Shown one piece after another: positions 1 to 10,710 of a DNA stretch of 64,000 nucleotides. The DNA lies in the NCBI GenBank assembly GCA_036850595.1, contig CM072149.1, positions 596,001-660,000 of the forward strand. Reading direction: 5' to 3'. A program made the translations under genes and the position numbers. The DNA comes from Rhyacichthys aspro. Its lineage: Eukaryota > Chordata > Actinopteri > Gobiiformes > Rhyacichthyidae. The notes under the pieces were generated by a model that was not told the DNA's origin, ran no database searches, and saw nothing but the letters and a program-made list of their open reading frames with translations. Positions within the stretch are counted from its first letter, which is position 1, and each line of letters begins with the position of its first letter.

Positions 1-244
1 AGCCTAAATCTAAAAATATAATGATACTACAGTCTTTAATAATAGGGATATTGATAACTATTGTGATTTTTGGATTGGATGGATTCTAGGCTGCGTCCAG
101 GTCTTGATTTGCCCGCTTGCACTGTCCATTGGATTGAGGGTGAAACCCCAAAGAGAGACTCACCCTAGCGCCCAAGGCTTTACAGAAATGACTCCAGACC
201 TGGGAAATGAACAGACACAGAGGCGAAAAACAAGCTGGACTAAT
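1..244. other. No recognised feature at left edge
   Basis: This short stretch flanks the gypsy fragment on its integrase side. It may hold further decayed retroelement sequence, but I could read no matching peptide in it. Confidence 0.3.
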
Positions 245-1065
245 TGGTTGGTTAATTAAAATTAAAAAAATTATTGGTTAGCTTAGGAAGTGCCACAAAA
301 TGAACAGATTTAGAAAATCGATCAAATATTGTGAGAATGATTGAGTCACCTTGAGAAACAGGGAGTCCAGAAACAAAAATCAAGGGCACTGTGAAACCAA
401 GGGCGACTAGGTACAGATAAAGGGTGCAGTTGTCCGGCCGGCCGTTGGTTGGAGGCCTTCCCTCTGGCACAGACAGCACAAGCCACCAGAAATGTCGTCC
501 ACCAGGATGGCAAGCGAACCCGAATGTCTGCCCCCACTGGATAATCTCGGAACAAATGGACTGAGGAACATACAAGCAATTTGGGGCTCCATTACCTGGA
601 TTGGGATCAGTCTCCTGAGTTTCTCAGACCGAGGACTCAATCTCCCAAGTGACAGCTGCTACTAAACACCATGGGGGAAGGATGTTTTTGGAGGCTTCAG
701 GGGTCTCTGTAGGATTGAACTGTCAGGAAAAGGCATCTAGTTTCACATTTCTTGAACCAGGTTTATAGTTTAGGGTGAAATTAAATCGCCCAAAGAAAAG
801 TGCCCATCGAGCCTGGCGGGAGTTGAGCCGTGTAGCTGATTGGATGTAGGAAAGATTGTGATGGTCAGTCTAAACAATGAATTGAAGTACTGTAGCCATT
901 CCTCCAAGACCAATTTAACAGCTAGCAGTTCTGTCGATGATGGTGTAGTTCTGCTCAGCCGGAGACAACCTTTCCGAAAAAAATGCAAAGAGGTGCAATT
1001 TCTGGTCAGAAGGGGATCGCTGAGACAGAACTGCACCAACTCCTGTGTAGGCAGGGTACATGGCT
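245..1065 (-). mobile_element. Ty3/gypsy retrotransposon pol fragment (RNase H to integrase), degenerate
   Basis: On the minus strand the three frames together carry gypsy Pol motifs in the expected order. An RNase H start with GVGAVLSQRS lies near 1060-1020, followed by LSPAEQNYTI and ELLAVKLVLEEW-like sequence. Next comes the RNase H end, LNSRQARWALFFGRFNFTL (about 840-780), then a PGSRN linker, VAAVTWEIE (about 640) and the zinc-binding/integrase entry (about 590-500). The last part is the integrase core start with VPSRPW, ALDF, LPVSQGDS and ILTIFDRFSKSVHFVALPKL down to about 250. The motifs fall in different frames and are broken by stops, so the copy is dead. There is no LTR in view and gag, protease and most of the reverse transcriptase are missing. 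The retroelement origin is clear from motif order; the exact lineage is inference. Confidence 0.88.
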
Positions 1066-2249
1066 CACCAGCGCCCCCATTCTCACTGGTGAGCCCGATT
1101 TTTTTGTCTTTTGTGTATTGTCGGATACAGTCCTCAAACTGTGAGTATTCATCAGAAATATTGCTATAAATGGTATGGACTTTAAGATTAATGTATGAAT
1201 TGAATTGTCATTCAGACAACCTTTACCCAAAGCTGCGTGCTCCTATTTTGGACATGGTGAAGTTTAGAGTAATCTGTGTTAGCAGGACACACCCTCAGAC
1301 AACTGATATCCTCGACAGAGTGATACACCAGATACAGTGGACTTGAACTACAGCTTCAACTGAAGCCAGAATCCAGCAAGCTTCATAGAAGACAGCCAGA
1401 CCAAGAGGCATCATCTTCTGTCTCTTACATGCAGTAAGTGGTAAAGACTGTCAGAAGAAATCAGTAAAGGACAGAGCTATTGTGAGTCTGAAACCTCTGC
1501 GATTAAATGTATTTCACTTTCACTTGTGAATACATCTAGCTAAACCACTCAAGACCTGTCACTGCAGAATTTCTATGCTAATCTTAACCTTTGCCAAGCT
1601 GTTACATGAATGCTCCTTGTTTTCCAGCCATTCTTTTCACTAAAAGCTTGATTAGTCATTTCTCACAGAGTATAATTTTGTGCAGCCAAATACATCCTGA
1701 GCCTTTTGGACTCACACACCTTTTGGTCTCATACACAAAAAAGTTTAAATCAAGATAAAACTAAATATTGCTAAAAGAAAAATGAAAGGTCTTCAGCCCA
1801 AGCCTGTTACATCCACTCTTCTCTAAACCACAGCTGTTGGCCACAGTTTCTAAAGCAATATTTCACAATGTGAAAAACGTTTATAAAAACAAAATGGTAT
1901 GTAAGTAATTAATAGAAGTCTAGAGATATGAATCACAAGGTGAACAGTTGATTCTGAATGTCCTATAGGACATGAGGATTGTCCATTTTTCAGAATCAGA
2001 ATCTGGACCCCACCTTATATCCACAGCCCAAACACATACTAGCAGTGAAGGAAAAGAGAGAAAGTTAATGAATGAAAAATTTGAGTAAATTAAGTAGACT
2101 GACTGATTAGCCATTGTTTGCTTTTTTTTATTTTTTTATTTTTTTCCCTTGTTTTGTAAAGTACCTGCTCAATCACTGCAGTTGTCATGGTGAGTGATAT
2201 ATGTTTAACTACTCCTACACCTGCTCTTAGAATTATTGCTATAACTCAA
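1066..2249. other. No recognised feature
   Basis: A+T-rich DNA with short open frames only. No repeat family, splice-bounded exon or RNA gene could be supported. Confidence 0.4.
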
Positions 2250-2508
2250 CTTACCTTAACTTTTGTTTATTTTATTACTGTGTAAATATGTATATAGATT
2301 GTTTCTGTTTTTGTATTGTTTAACTCACCCTGCTTTAACTTATTTGCTTTATTTTTTTTTTTTAATTTTACTCTATATTGAAAATGTATTTTTTAAGATT
2401 GTTAAAATACTTTTGTATTTTCCTACACTTTTTGCACTTTACCTGTCTATTAACTGTTGTTACAAGTGAATTTCATCTCTGGGGGATCAATAAAGTCATA
2501 TCTTATCT
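2250..2508 (+). mobile_element. Non-LTR retrotransposon 3' end
   Basis: A T-rich leader runs into TTTGCACTTTACCTGTCTAT, then GTGAATTTCATCTCTGGGGG and GATCAATAAAGTC, ending in a short ATCTTATCT repeat. This 3' UTR texture, with a short tandem tail after an AATAAA-like signal, is typical of fish L2/Rex-type LINEs. No coding sequence remains upstream. The family assignment is inferred from the tail alone. Confidence 0.55.
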
Positions 2509-3429
2509 AAGTTTTACCTTGTGCAGCATCTAGAGATTTGTGAGTTCAAATCCATCTTGTTCTGCTCCAAACAAAGCGTTTGCTCTTGAACCACTGTTGG
2601 TTCTGTCAATGGTGTAGCAGCACTGATGAGGTATGATGATGTAGCAACCGTTGTAGCGTAACTAACGTGAAGAAATGGTTGTTTCTCTGATTGGATAAAA
2701 CTGCAGCTACTCAAAGAGGACAAATCCTATTACCGACCAGGTATTCATTTAAAGTAGCTTACCTGCTTACTTACTTTTTATGAAAGCCTTCCCACAGGGT
2801 CTGGTGAGCTAAATATAAGTTATAACCAATTAAAACTTGACAGGTTTCTTCATATTTTTCAGATGAAGGTGACTGCTGCTGGGATGTCACCTAAAGACTT
2901 TATTAAAAAGACTATAAGGACTACTCCATGACTTAAATCTCCCATTACATCCACATCTTTTCTCCTCACTGCCCAAACACAACATAGAATTTATATCTTT
3001 GGAGGTGTGTTTGGGGTCAATGCCCAAGACTAGTCCAGACCTGAAGAGCCTCTCAGTGCTCTACTCTGGATGGAGCTGGGGCTTACATGAGCTGTCAGCT
3101 CTAAATTTAATATGGAGCGGCTCAAAAACACACAACGGCATGGTTAGGCGAGTTTGAAAATAACACCAAGTCAGTGCTGAGGGGGTCCATGCCATAAGGA
3201 TGACGAGACTCTTATGAAATCATACAACTAGAGCTCCATATTTGTGGAATGTAACTCAATGCCAATACTTTTATAGATGAGTTGTTGCTGACATTTAAAG
3301 GCAACATTGCTGCTTAGGTTTGGAATAAATGTAGCATCTGCTGCTGGGCAGTTGGTGAAATTTAGATAGAATTGCTTGATTTTCTATAACTCACTTAATG
3401 TTGGTCAAAAAAATTACAGTCTCAATTCA
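2509..3429. other. No recognised feature
   Basis: Ordinary A+T-rich DNA. Nothing was recognised on either strand. Confidence 0.4.
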
Positions 3430-3660
3430 ATCAGTTTAATTTTATAAATCCCCAAGGGGAAATTTGGTTGTTAGGTTTCTTCAAATAAATTGATTCAGAC
3501 TTTATCTGCCATAGATTGATTGTACAGTCTTGAAGAAAGAAGGATTTCTTCCAGACTTCTTCCATCCTGCAGCTCCCTGATCTCCACTGGTTGCTCTCTG
3601 TTGGTGGGATGGTCCAGAATAAATTAATTGTCTCTACAACGGCAACAGTGTGCAAAAGTA
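3430..3660 (-). mobile_element. Probable LINE 3' end remnant
   Basis: On the minus strand the piece ends in AACCAAATTTCCCCTTGGGG followed by an A/T-rich tail, the same layout as the non-LTR 3' end at 2250-2508. The upstream 200 bases form an open 74-codon frame without recognised motifs. Assignment rests only on the tail. Confidence 0.35.
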
Positions 3661-4565
3661 GCTGCAGTCTGATAATGTTCGCTAATAAGTATCATGGATG
3701 TATTATTAGAACCGGATACTAAATGAGTAAAAAAAACAACATTGCTCATTGGCACAGCATGCACAAAAGGTTTTTGGCTTCTGGGTTTACCAGCCATCGG
3801 GTTCCATGTGATTCGTTCTGACCAATGGGCGTGAATTTGTGCTAGAGCGGTGGCATCATGAGACGCTTGTTTTTACATTGCGGTATATGGGGAAAATCCT
3901 TTCTATGGGACTGGGAAGTTTTTTTGTTGTTGCAATACCTTGAGTAGCCACTAACACACACGCTAATGCATCCATGGTATGTATGGACCCTTGTTTCCAG
4001 GCCAGGTGGACCGCTATGGTAGCCCTGCAGGGACTTGCTGTTTTCTATGAACAAACTCAAGGTACATTTGATTAGGTGACGAGTTAGATTAAAAAAAAAA
4101 AAAAAAAAGACATATGCATAAATGTCCTAAGCCTTCATGCCAAACTGTGTTTATAGAAAAGAAACATGAGTGTGTGTCTGATCCGGCAGTGAAACAGGAA
4201 ATAATGGAAGCTATACTTGGTTTCATGAAGCTTTAAAAGTCTGTTTTTCAAGATGAAAAAAAATGAGTGTTATTTTTGATGATTATGCACTGTTGAAATT
4301 AGAGTTCTATCTAATGTGCTCCATTTTATTCAACTGTAAACAACAACTGAGAGGTCTTTTGACCCAGAATGAATGAACTCGTCAGTGGCTTTAAACAAGT
4401 TCAGTGTAGTCAACCAGAAGTCATTTCTTTAATATGAAACGTGAACTGTAGCTATGGTGTTTATTAATGACAATTCAAAAAGAATTTATTAAAAATATTG
4501 TGGCACTGCTGGTTTTATTGCAGAAAAGAGATCTAATGAAGTTTAACACTTAAGTTCACTGTTGT
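3661..4565. other. No recognised feature; 18-bp poly-A run
   Basis: A+T-rich DNA. An uninterrupted A run lies at 4091-4108. No element boundary could be tied to it. Confidence 0.4.
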
Positions 4566-4569
4566 TTCT

Positions 4570-5065
4570 AATGCAATGTGATGTTGGCGAGTGGGACAGG
4601 GGCTGAGCTGCTGGATCCAGAGTCTGGACGCCCCACCGCCGAGTGTGTGAGCTCAGTCATCGCTCCGTCTGTCACCTTCACCTGCTTGTCAAACACATGA
4701 GCACATGTTCCCACGGCTTCAGCGAGACAAACGGTCAAATCAGAGAGCCACCAGGCCTATTAGAGGCATCATCAGCCGGTGAATGTATGGAGACCTCAGT
4801 GACGGCCCTCAGCAGCTGACACTCAGCCAAACCCAAAGTCTCTCACCATTCTCTCTGTTTCCTCCGATCTCACTTTCTCTCCGTCTGCCGTCTTTTCCTC
4901 ACTTCCACCTTCCCTCTGTTCCCAGACAAAACATAGCTGTTGTCTCAGTGCAGATGGCTGTGCGCTGCCACCCCCCACTCCCACAATGCACTGCAGCCCA
5001 TGTGGGAGTTAAATACAAGCAACCTCTACATCACCTGGGCTGCTTTATGAAACACCTCACATCAG
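4570..5065. promoter_or_regulatory. Candidate conserved non-coding block
   Basis: G+C rises sharply relative to the flanks and the sequence has no repeat signature. A pyrimidine-rich centre (about 4840-4925) separates two mixed-sequence halves. A 100-codon frame across it lacks domain features and has low-complexity Ser/Pro composition, so coding is unlikely. The regulatory call is inference from texture alone. Confidence 0.25.
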
Positions 5066-5932
5066 ATGTGAGCTATAGGTACTGATACATCTCTGAGTCA
5101 TAAGTGTACTTCTACATACTTGATGGTAAGAATGAGTTGAGGCTGAACTAACACAATAAACCAGAAGTATAAGAAGCATTGGTCAAATTTAATGAAACCC
5201 AAATCAGTTTTGCCTGAATCTTCGGTCAGTTTAGGGTTTCTGAATGTGTGACAGTTTATTCACTTATGATGTGGACCAAACAACTCTGAACAGACTGAAA
5301 ACATAAATCTATCTTTGTTCCAAGTAAACCCTGGTGCAGTTCTTTTGTGCTGAGAAGCTACAAGTTACAAACTTAAGAGAGTAAGTGGACCAACGCACAA
5401 AAATATGTTTGATGTCACAGTTTCGGGTGAACACGCCTAAAAATAACTTTAAAAAACAAACAAACTAGTTGTCAAAAAAAAAAACCCCAAAACAAAACAA
5501 ACAAAAAAAACCCCAAAACAACTGAGCCTAAAATCCCAACAGTAGGATTTAGACGATATCTTGCTGAACTCAAACCTTCAAAACAGTTCTTGAAAACCTA
5601 CTTGTATAAAGGGATGATAGAAGTATCACCCCTTTATACTTTAAGTACAACTTTTTATGCTCCTTTCTCCTTTTTTCCTCTTTTTCCTTGATGTCAGTGC
5701 CTCCACAGGTAAGGTTAACACTACACTGCCTTATCTATTTATGGCCTTTTTATATTATTATTCTTACCTCTCACCTATTATTTGCTATGCAGACACAAAA
5801 CTATTTACAGATATAAAATTACATGGGCCAGATTTAAACCTTGGGCCTGAAGTTTGACATGCACACTTAAGTCTAATGTTACATTAAAATGACTCGAACC
5901 ACCAAATACAAAGCTATAAAGCTGAATGAATT
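5066..5932. other. No recognised feature; A-rich tract
   Basis: An A-rich, AAAC-like low-complexity tract lies at 5455-5520. The remainder is unassigned A+T-rich DNA. Confidence 0.4.
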
Positions 5933-6129
5933 CTAGTAGGACATTTGCGTGGAGATGTTGTTGTGCTGCTGCAGAGAAGCATTACGTTGTTTTGGAAGCA
6001 AACTCCTGGCATTTTTCAGTAAGAGAGAGGGAGGCTCTGTGACATCAGCCGCCGGCGCCACTAATCTGTGCAGGATCTCCTCCTGCGCTGGCATTTCCTC
6101 TAACAGCTGCTCACTGGAAACCAACAGGC
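5933..6129 (-). other. Candidate terminal coding exon, unidentified
   Basis: On the minus strand a good splice acceptor (pyrimidine-rich stretch ending TTTCCCTGCAG) is followed at once by a 65-codon frame that reaches a TAG stop at 5933-5935. The peptide has ordinary protein composition, with EQLLEEMPAQEEILHRLV near its start and LLLKNARSLLPKQRNASLQQ later, and ends in QMSY. No domain or family is recognised. The opposite strand is also open but gives an unlikely Cys-rich peptide. No upstream partner exon was found. It may be chance in a locally G+C-richer patch. Confidence 0.22.
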
Positions 6130-6181
6130 TGCAGGGAAACTGTGTTAGGTACACTCCCGACACACACTCAATGAAGTGCAT

Positions 6182-6569
6182 CTAATGTACAGCTTTCTTT
6201 CCAGAAAACAACTTCAGTCTCAGGCACAATCAGTGTTAGTCGCCAACAGTCACTCTGATTTATTTTCAGACAGTGAGTTTTCATTATACCTGCGGCTGAA
6301 CGCTGTTGTGGCCAATAAATGTGCGACGAACTCTGTTCACTGTATACTCTCTATAGTTCTCCATCAGACTGTAACCATAGAAATGCAGCTATTAAAACAG
6401 ACAGTAACATATTTTGGAATGGTGCCAAGTAAATATGAAATGCGATTCCTTTCATTTGCAATAACAAAAGAGGATATTTCTTTTTTTTAATCAGAATCAT
6501 TTTTTGTTTTTCATGTTTGCAAACAAAAAGAAAACACGCACACATCAACATAAATGATATACACAGCTG
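6182..6569. other. No recognised gene; probable LINE 3' flank
   Basis: The right part of this interval, with a T-rich stretch near 6480, probably belongs to the 3' end of the minus-strand L1-type element that follows. The rest is unassigned. Confidence 0.35.
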
Positions 6570-7410
6570 CCACTGTTCCTTCCGTCACCACCAGGAGTCA
6601 ACCCAGAGCTGGAAAAATGCCTGGATAAAGGATTTCCGCCGCTCCCTGAACACACCAGGATCGCCAACCAGGGATAGCTGGACCTTTTCCATCATATTCC
6701 AATATATGTATGAGGGAATCCTTGGCAGAATCATATTGAATGCATAGTGGGCTAACTTCGGGTTACATGGAGGACAGTTTCACCTTGGAAATATGGGCCC
6801 CATGAACAACGTTAAACTGGATTAGTTCATGGCACGCACATAGAGAAGATACCAGCCTGAGAGCAGAAGTCCAGGCCCCCTCAGACAAAGAGAGGCCCAG
6901 GTCCTGCTCCCATTTCTAAGGTCCAGCATGATGTTATATAATTTGGAGATAAGTCCCCTGGCGGATGGACTCAGGAACAAGACCCTGTCCACCTTGGTTG
7001 ACTCTGCTGTGGTTGAGACGCAGTTGCAAAGTAAAAAAAAGTGCCTTATCTGCAGATAGTGGAGTTAGGAAGGTCAAATTTCTCTTTTAACTGTGTGAAA
7101 GATGCCATGGTGTTCTCTAGGAGCAGGTCTTTTAAAACTAATGACAGCAGCGTGGTTTCACTGACAAAAACTTGCGTCAGTGAGACGTTGTTTAAAGAGG
7201 AAGTTTGAAGAAATGGGGCTCCAAAGGAAAAAAAATGCTTCCAAAACAGAGCACATATCTTCATAGAAGGTTTAACCACTGGGTTGGTAATAGTCACAGT
7301 AGGAAGCATTGGCAGAGAGACACCAAGACAGGCAAGAGAAGTGAGATTGTTGTGTGGACAAAGCTCAATCGCTACCTGGTCAGGGCGGTCAGGCTTACCA
7401 TTGAAACTAA
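6570..7410 (-). mobile_element. L1/Tx1-type LINE ORF2 C-terminal fragment, degenerate
   Basis: The minus strand preserves the post-reverse-transcriptase part of an L1-like ORF2. Motifs in order are TNPVVKPSMKI (about 7290), FASFTQLKEKFDLPNS-type sequence (about 7110-7060), the SRVNQ segment, ELIQFNVVHGAHISKVKLSS (about 6830-6770) and, after further frameshifts, a tryptophan-rich C-terminal stretch near 6660-6600. Intact fish L1 copies carry this order: NPVVK, F..L..KF.LP, then LIQFKVVHR...SK. Multiple stops and frame changes show it is inactive. The 5' part (endonuclease and reverse transcriptase) is absent, which fits the usual 5' truncation of LINE insertions. Confidence 0.82.
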
Positions 7411-8610
7411 ACTATCCCCCTTTGGATTTGAATTTTTGAAGATGGGTTTTGTTTAGACATAGTCGCTTACCTTGAATAGAGAAAAAGAGAAAATAATTGA
7501 GACCAGAAGCTGAATGAACGAGCAGGGAATAAAAATAGGTAGGGACTAGAGAAGGTATAAGGATTTTGGCCGGATGACCATTTTATCTGGGTTCGCTTGG
7601 GGACATTTCCTTGTGCTTTTGAGTGACCGCCATAACTCCAAGATAGAAAAGCTTGTTGTATTCTTTTTATGCTATTCTCTTCTCTCTCAATTTTGCCTAC
7701 TTCTTCGTACTTTTGCTGATATTCCTGCTTCTTCAAATGGGTATGCAAGAAAATGACCCTAACTAATTTATCCCAGATAATATTTTATTGAGTAAAATGT
7801 ACTTCCAGTTTAACAAGTAGTTCACTAATCATAGAATGTAAGCTATAAAGTGTGTTATATTTATAGTTAAGAGTAGGGAAGAAACGTTCTTTCTTAGTAA
7901 AAAGGCTACATTACTTTACACTCGGTCACGTTTTATGAAGTGAATTTAACCTCAAACAAACAAAAGTGGACAAAATGGATGTCACTTGGAGTAACTGTAC
8001 TGGAAAGAGAAAACAAGACGTCCAAATATGTACTGTAGATTGGCTACTTACTCTGTCTAAACCCAAAGTTCCCACTATTGTGCGCCATACCTTCTCCTTC
8101 TTTACATTGTCCAAAATTGGTGTTAAACTTCTCCACCTCTAGAATTAACTTTCCTTCATCCATTGTCAAACATTCACTAAAGTCCTGGATGTGATGCGCA
8201 ATGTTTTTGTCTCTGTGCTATTAGAAAGCTTTTATTTTCAAAGTGCAACGGAATTTTATTTGACACCTTGTAGAGTGACGCAAATAGATATAGAGTCAAA
8301 TTTTGGGACGATGGAGTGATTACAGGAGACTAGGGTGAGACTATGGTGCAGTGACTGGCAGGTGTAGTGCAGACAGCTGTATCTATTGTGTCTATTGCAC
8401 TCTTTGTGACATTTGAGGCCTTGTGTATTACGTATATCAAATCTCAATCACAACTGTCCTCTTTAGATACCTTGTGTGCTAATGTACTACATTCTCTTGT
8501 TATTCTTTAGCTATTGGCAGCAGCCCATGACTTCATCTAGTGGTACTATGTGGTATAATGTGTGAATCTGTTCTCTGTAGAAAAAAGAAAACAACTCATT
8601 ATAGAATATA
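7411..8610. other. No recognised feature
   Basis: The first 200 bases may be a decayed extension of the adjacent LINE. The rest shows only short frames and no recognisable repeat. Confidence 0.35.
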
Positions 8611-8618
8611 TTATAGAG

Positions 8619-9420
8619 CAAGGGTGGCGAACAAGTTACACACAAGTTACACGCGAAGAGCCGCATCGTGGCCGTATCGTGGCATTGCATATTAAACAGA
8701 GCGATTTGCCATTCCGTTCAATAAAAAACGAAGTATCTTCCCATTCTTCCAGAAATGTCCTGTGTTCATCTTCATATTTTCGTTTAGCTTTGCATTTTGC
8801 CATTTTGACAAAGAGGGTAACGGTCTGCTGGCACATGAAATGTTTACTGAATTTCCCAGCATTAGATGTAACCCGCGCGGATGATTGGCGGTCACTTATG
8901 TGCCAGAAGCAGCATAAAAAAAAACAATCTGCCAAATTAAATTTTAAGAAGGTCGTGAGTTCAAATCCCGGCCGACCCAAAACATCCTTGGCTGATTGTA
9001 GCCAACTCAAAACGTAATTCTGTGAGGAGTCTGCAAGTCCTCCCCGTGTCACCGTGGGTTCTCTCTGGGCACTCCGGCTTCCTCCCACCACCCAAAGACA
9101 AATCTAAAGTATCCTTAGTGAATGAATGTGAGAGTGAATGGTTGTCTGTCAATGTGTCAGCCCTGCGATGAACTGGCCACTGTCCAGGGTGTACCCCGCC
9201 TAAGGCCCAAAGCTGCTGGGATAGGCTCTAGCCACCCGTGACCCCACAAATGGGATAAGCGGTAGAAAATGAATGAATGAATGAATATTTATTATTTGTT
9301 TTTAGTAAGCCCTGATGGATTTGAGTGTTTTAAGAGGAAAAAAATAAATGAAACATGAAACGAGGCAAAGAGCCACAGTATATAGAAAATATGATAAGAG
9401 CCGCGTGTTCGCCACCCCTG
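8619..9420 (-). mobile_element. hAT (Charlie-like) DNA transposon, internally deleted, with nested SINE
   Basis: The element is bounded by inverted termini CAAGGGTGGCGAAC (left) and CAGGGGTGGCGAAC (right end read on the minus strand). It is flanked by 8-bp direct duplications, TTATAGAG (8611-8618) and TTATAGAC (9421-9428), the hAT hallmark. Inside, on the minus strand, an ATG at 8803 opens a peptide with MAKCKAKRKYEDEHR, FLEEWEDTSFFIERNGKS and LCLIC. This resembles the N-terminal BED-type finger of GTF2IRD2/Charlie-like hAT transposases. The coding region ends abruptly about 60 bp from the left terminus, so most of the transposase has been deleted. A SINE occupies 8951-9286. The copy cannot move on its own. 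Confidence 0.85.
8951..9286 (+). mobile_element. tRNA-derived fish SINE (HE1/V-SINE-like)
   Basis: The 5' part keeps a tRNA B-box-like GAGTTCAAATCCC. The body carries the standard fish SINE core: TCCTCCCCGTGTCACCGTGG, CACTCCGGCTTCCTCCCACC, GCCCTGCGATGAACTGGCC, GTCCAGGGTGTACCCCGCCT and GGGATAAGCGGTAGAAAATG. It closes with a (GAAT)n tail at about 9270-9286. The tRNA A-box region is missing, so the insertion is 5'-truncated. It is nested in the hAT element, upstream of that element's transposase start. Confidence 0.88.
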
Positions 9421-9428
9421 TTATAGAC

Positions 9429-10056
9429 TAAAATAATGCAAACGTCTTCTTTATACAACTGAAGTAGCCACTTAGTGCCTTTTCCCTGTCCCTGTTTTTG
9501 TCCTGTTACCTTGTGTGGTGTGTGCATCCTACAGCGCACTCTGATTAGTCCTTGTACAAATTGCCAGGTCACTCTATAAAAGCTTTTCCCTGTAGCACGC
9601 TTTTCTGCTTAAGTGTGACACTGGACACTCCACTGCAATGCTCTGTAATCTGTCCCTATTGAAGGATTGGTAGGACAATGACTTGAACAGTATGTTTCTG
9701 CTGATTTCTTTATTAGTGTCACTTGATATTTTCACACTAAAATGCTTGCACAGACGTACCCTTGTGCTTCCGCTCTGTAGCTGACACATGTGCACACACT
9801 GGTGAACTTCAGTGTCCCTGTTATGTGCTGCGCCGACAGCCGCGACCCACACACTCCGCTGCCAGCACAGCTTGCTATTAGCTCAGGATTGGCCAACTAC
9901 AGACGATGTTTCCAATCTCTCACACCATCTGCTCGGCGCCGTGAAAGGAGGAAGAGTGCAGCTTCCTCTTCCTCCTTCTTCTACGAGGCTGGCCATCTTG
10001 TGTGGAGGTGTATTGAAACCCCTTGAAAGTATTAAGCACAGTAGTGTGTTCTGTTG
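9429..10056. other. No recognised feature
   Basis: The segment 9780-10020 is G+C-richer with a pyrimidine-rich run, but no exon, CpG island or repeat could be supported. Confidence 0.35.
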
Positions 10057-10064
10057 CTTTACAG

Positions 10065-10702
10065 CAGTGGTGTCAAACTCAAAGTGGTGAGGGGCCGCAC
10101 GAGTAAATAAAAAGCATTTTTAAAGCAAGAAGACTGACAAATCCAACTGAAACTTGTTCAAATCCAACTAAAACCTGTTCAAATCCAACTAAAACCTGTT
10201 CAAACCCAACTAAAAACTTCTTTAACTGAAACCTGTTCAAGACCATTTAAAAACTGTTCAAATCCAACTAAAACCTGCTCAAATCCAACTGAAACCTAAT
10301 CAAATCCAACTAAAAGCCATTCAAGTCCATATAAAACCTGTTCAAATCCAACTAAAACCTGTTTAGGTCCATATACAAACCTGCTCAAATCCAACTGAAA
10401 CCTATTCAAATCCAATTAAAACCTGTTCAAATCCAACTAAAACCTGCTCAAATCCAACTAAAACCTGTACAAGTCCATACAAAACCTGTTCAAATCCAAT
10501 TAAAACCTGTTCAAATCCAACTAAAACCAGCTTAAATCCAACTGAAACTTGTTAAAAAATCCAATTAAAACCTGTTCGAATCCATTTAAAACTTGTTCAC
10601 ATCCAATTAAAACCTAAAACCCAAAAATATGACCTTCCAAAAGGATTGAAGGGCCATATAAAACATTGCAAAGGCCCCCGGGCCTTGAGTTTGACATATG
10701 TG
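10065..10702. mobile_element. Non-autonomous hAT element with internal 21-bp array (copy A)
   Basis: Termini are CAGTGGTGTCAAACTCAAAG on the left and, read from the right end inward, CACATATGTCAAACTCAAGG. An exact 8-bp duplication CTTTACAG flanks it (10057-10064 and 10703-10710). Sub-terminal GGGGCCGC on the left and GGGCCATATAAAACATTGCA on the right are shared with the copies at 15.2 and 51.1 kb. The interior (about 10138-10615) is a degenerate tandem array of AATCCAACTAAAACCTGTTC-type units of about 21 bp. It carries no transposase. Confidence 0.85.
10138..10615. repeat. 21-bp degenerate minisatellite inside hAT copy A
   Basis: Roughly 22 units of the form (A)AATCCAACTAAAACCTGTTC. Variants include ATTAAAACC, CATATAAAACC and ACTGAAACC. 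Relative to the element's termini, the units run in the opposite direction to those of copies B and E. Confidence 0.88.
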
Positions 10703-10710
10703 CTTTACAG

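Noticed and set aside
4783..5085. 100-codon plus-strand ORF
   Set aside because: Composition is dominated by a pyrimidine-rich DNA run (Ser/Pro/Leu); no motif and no splice support.
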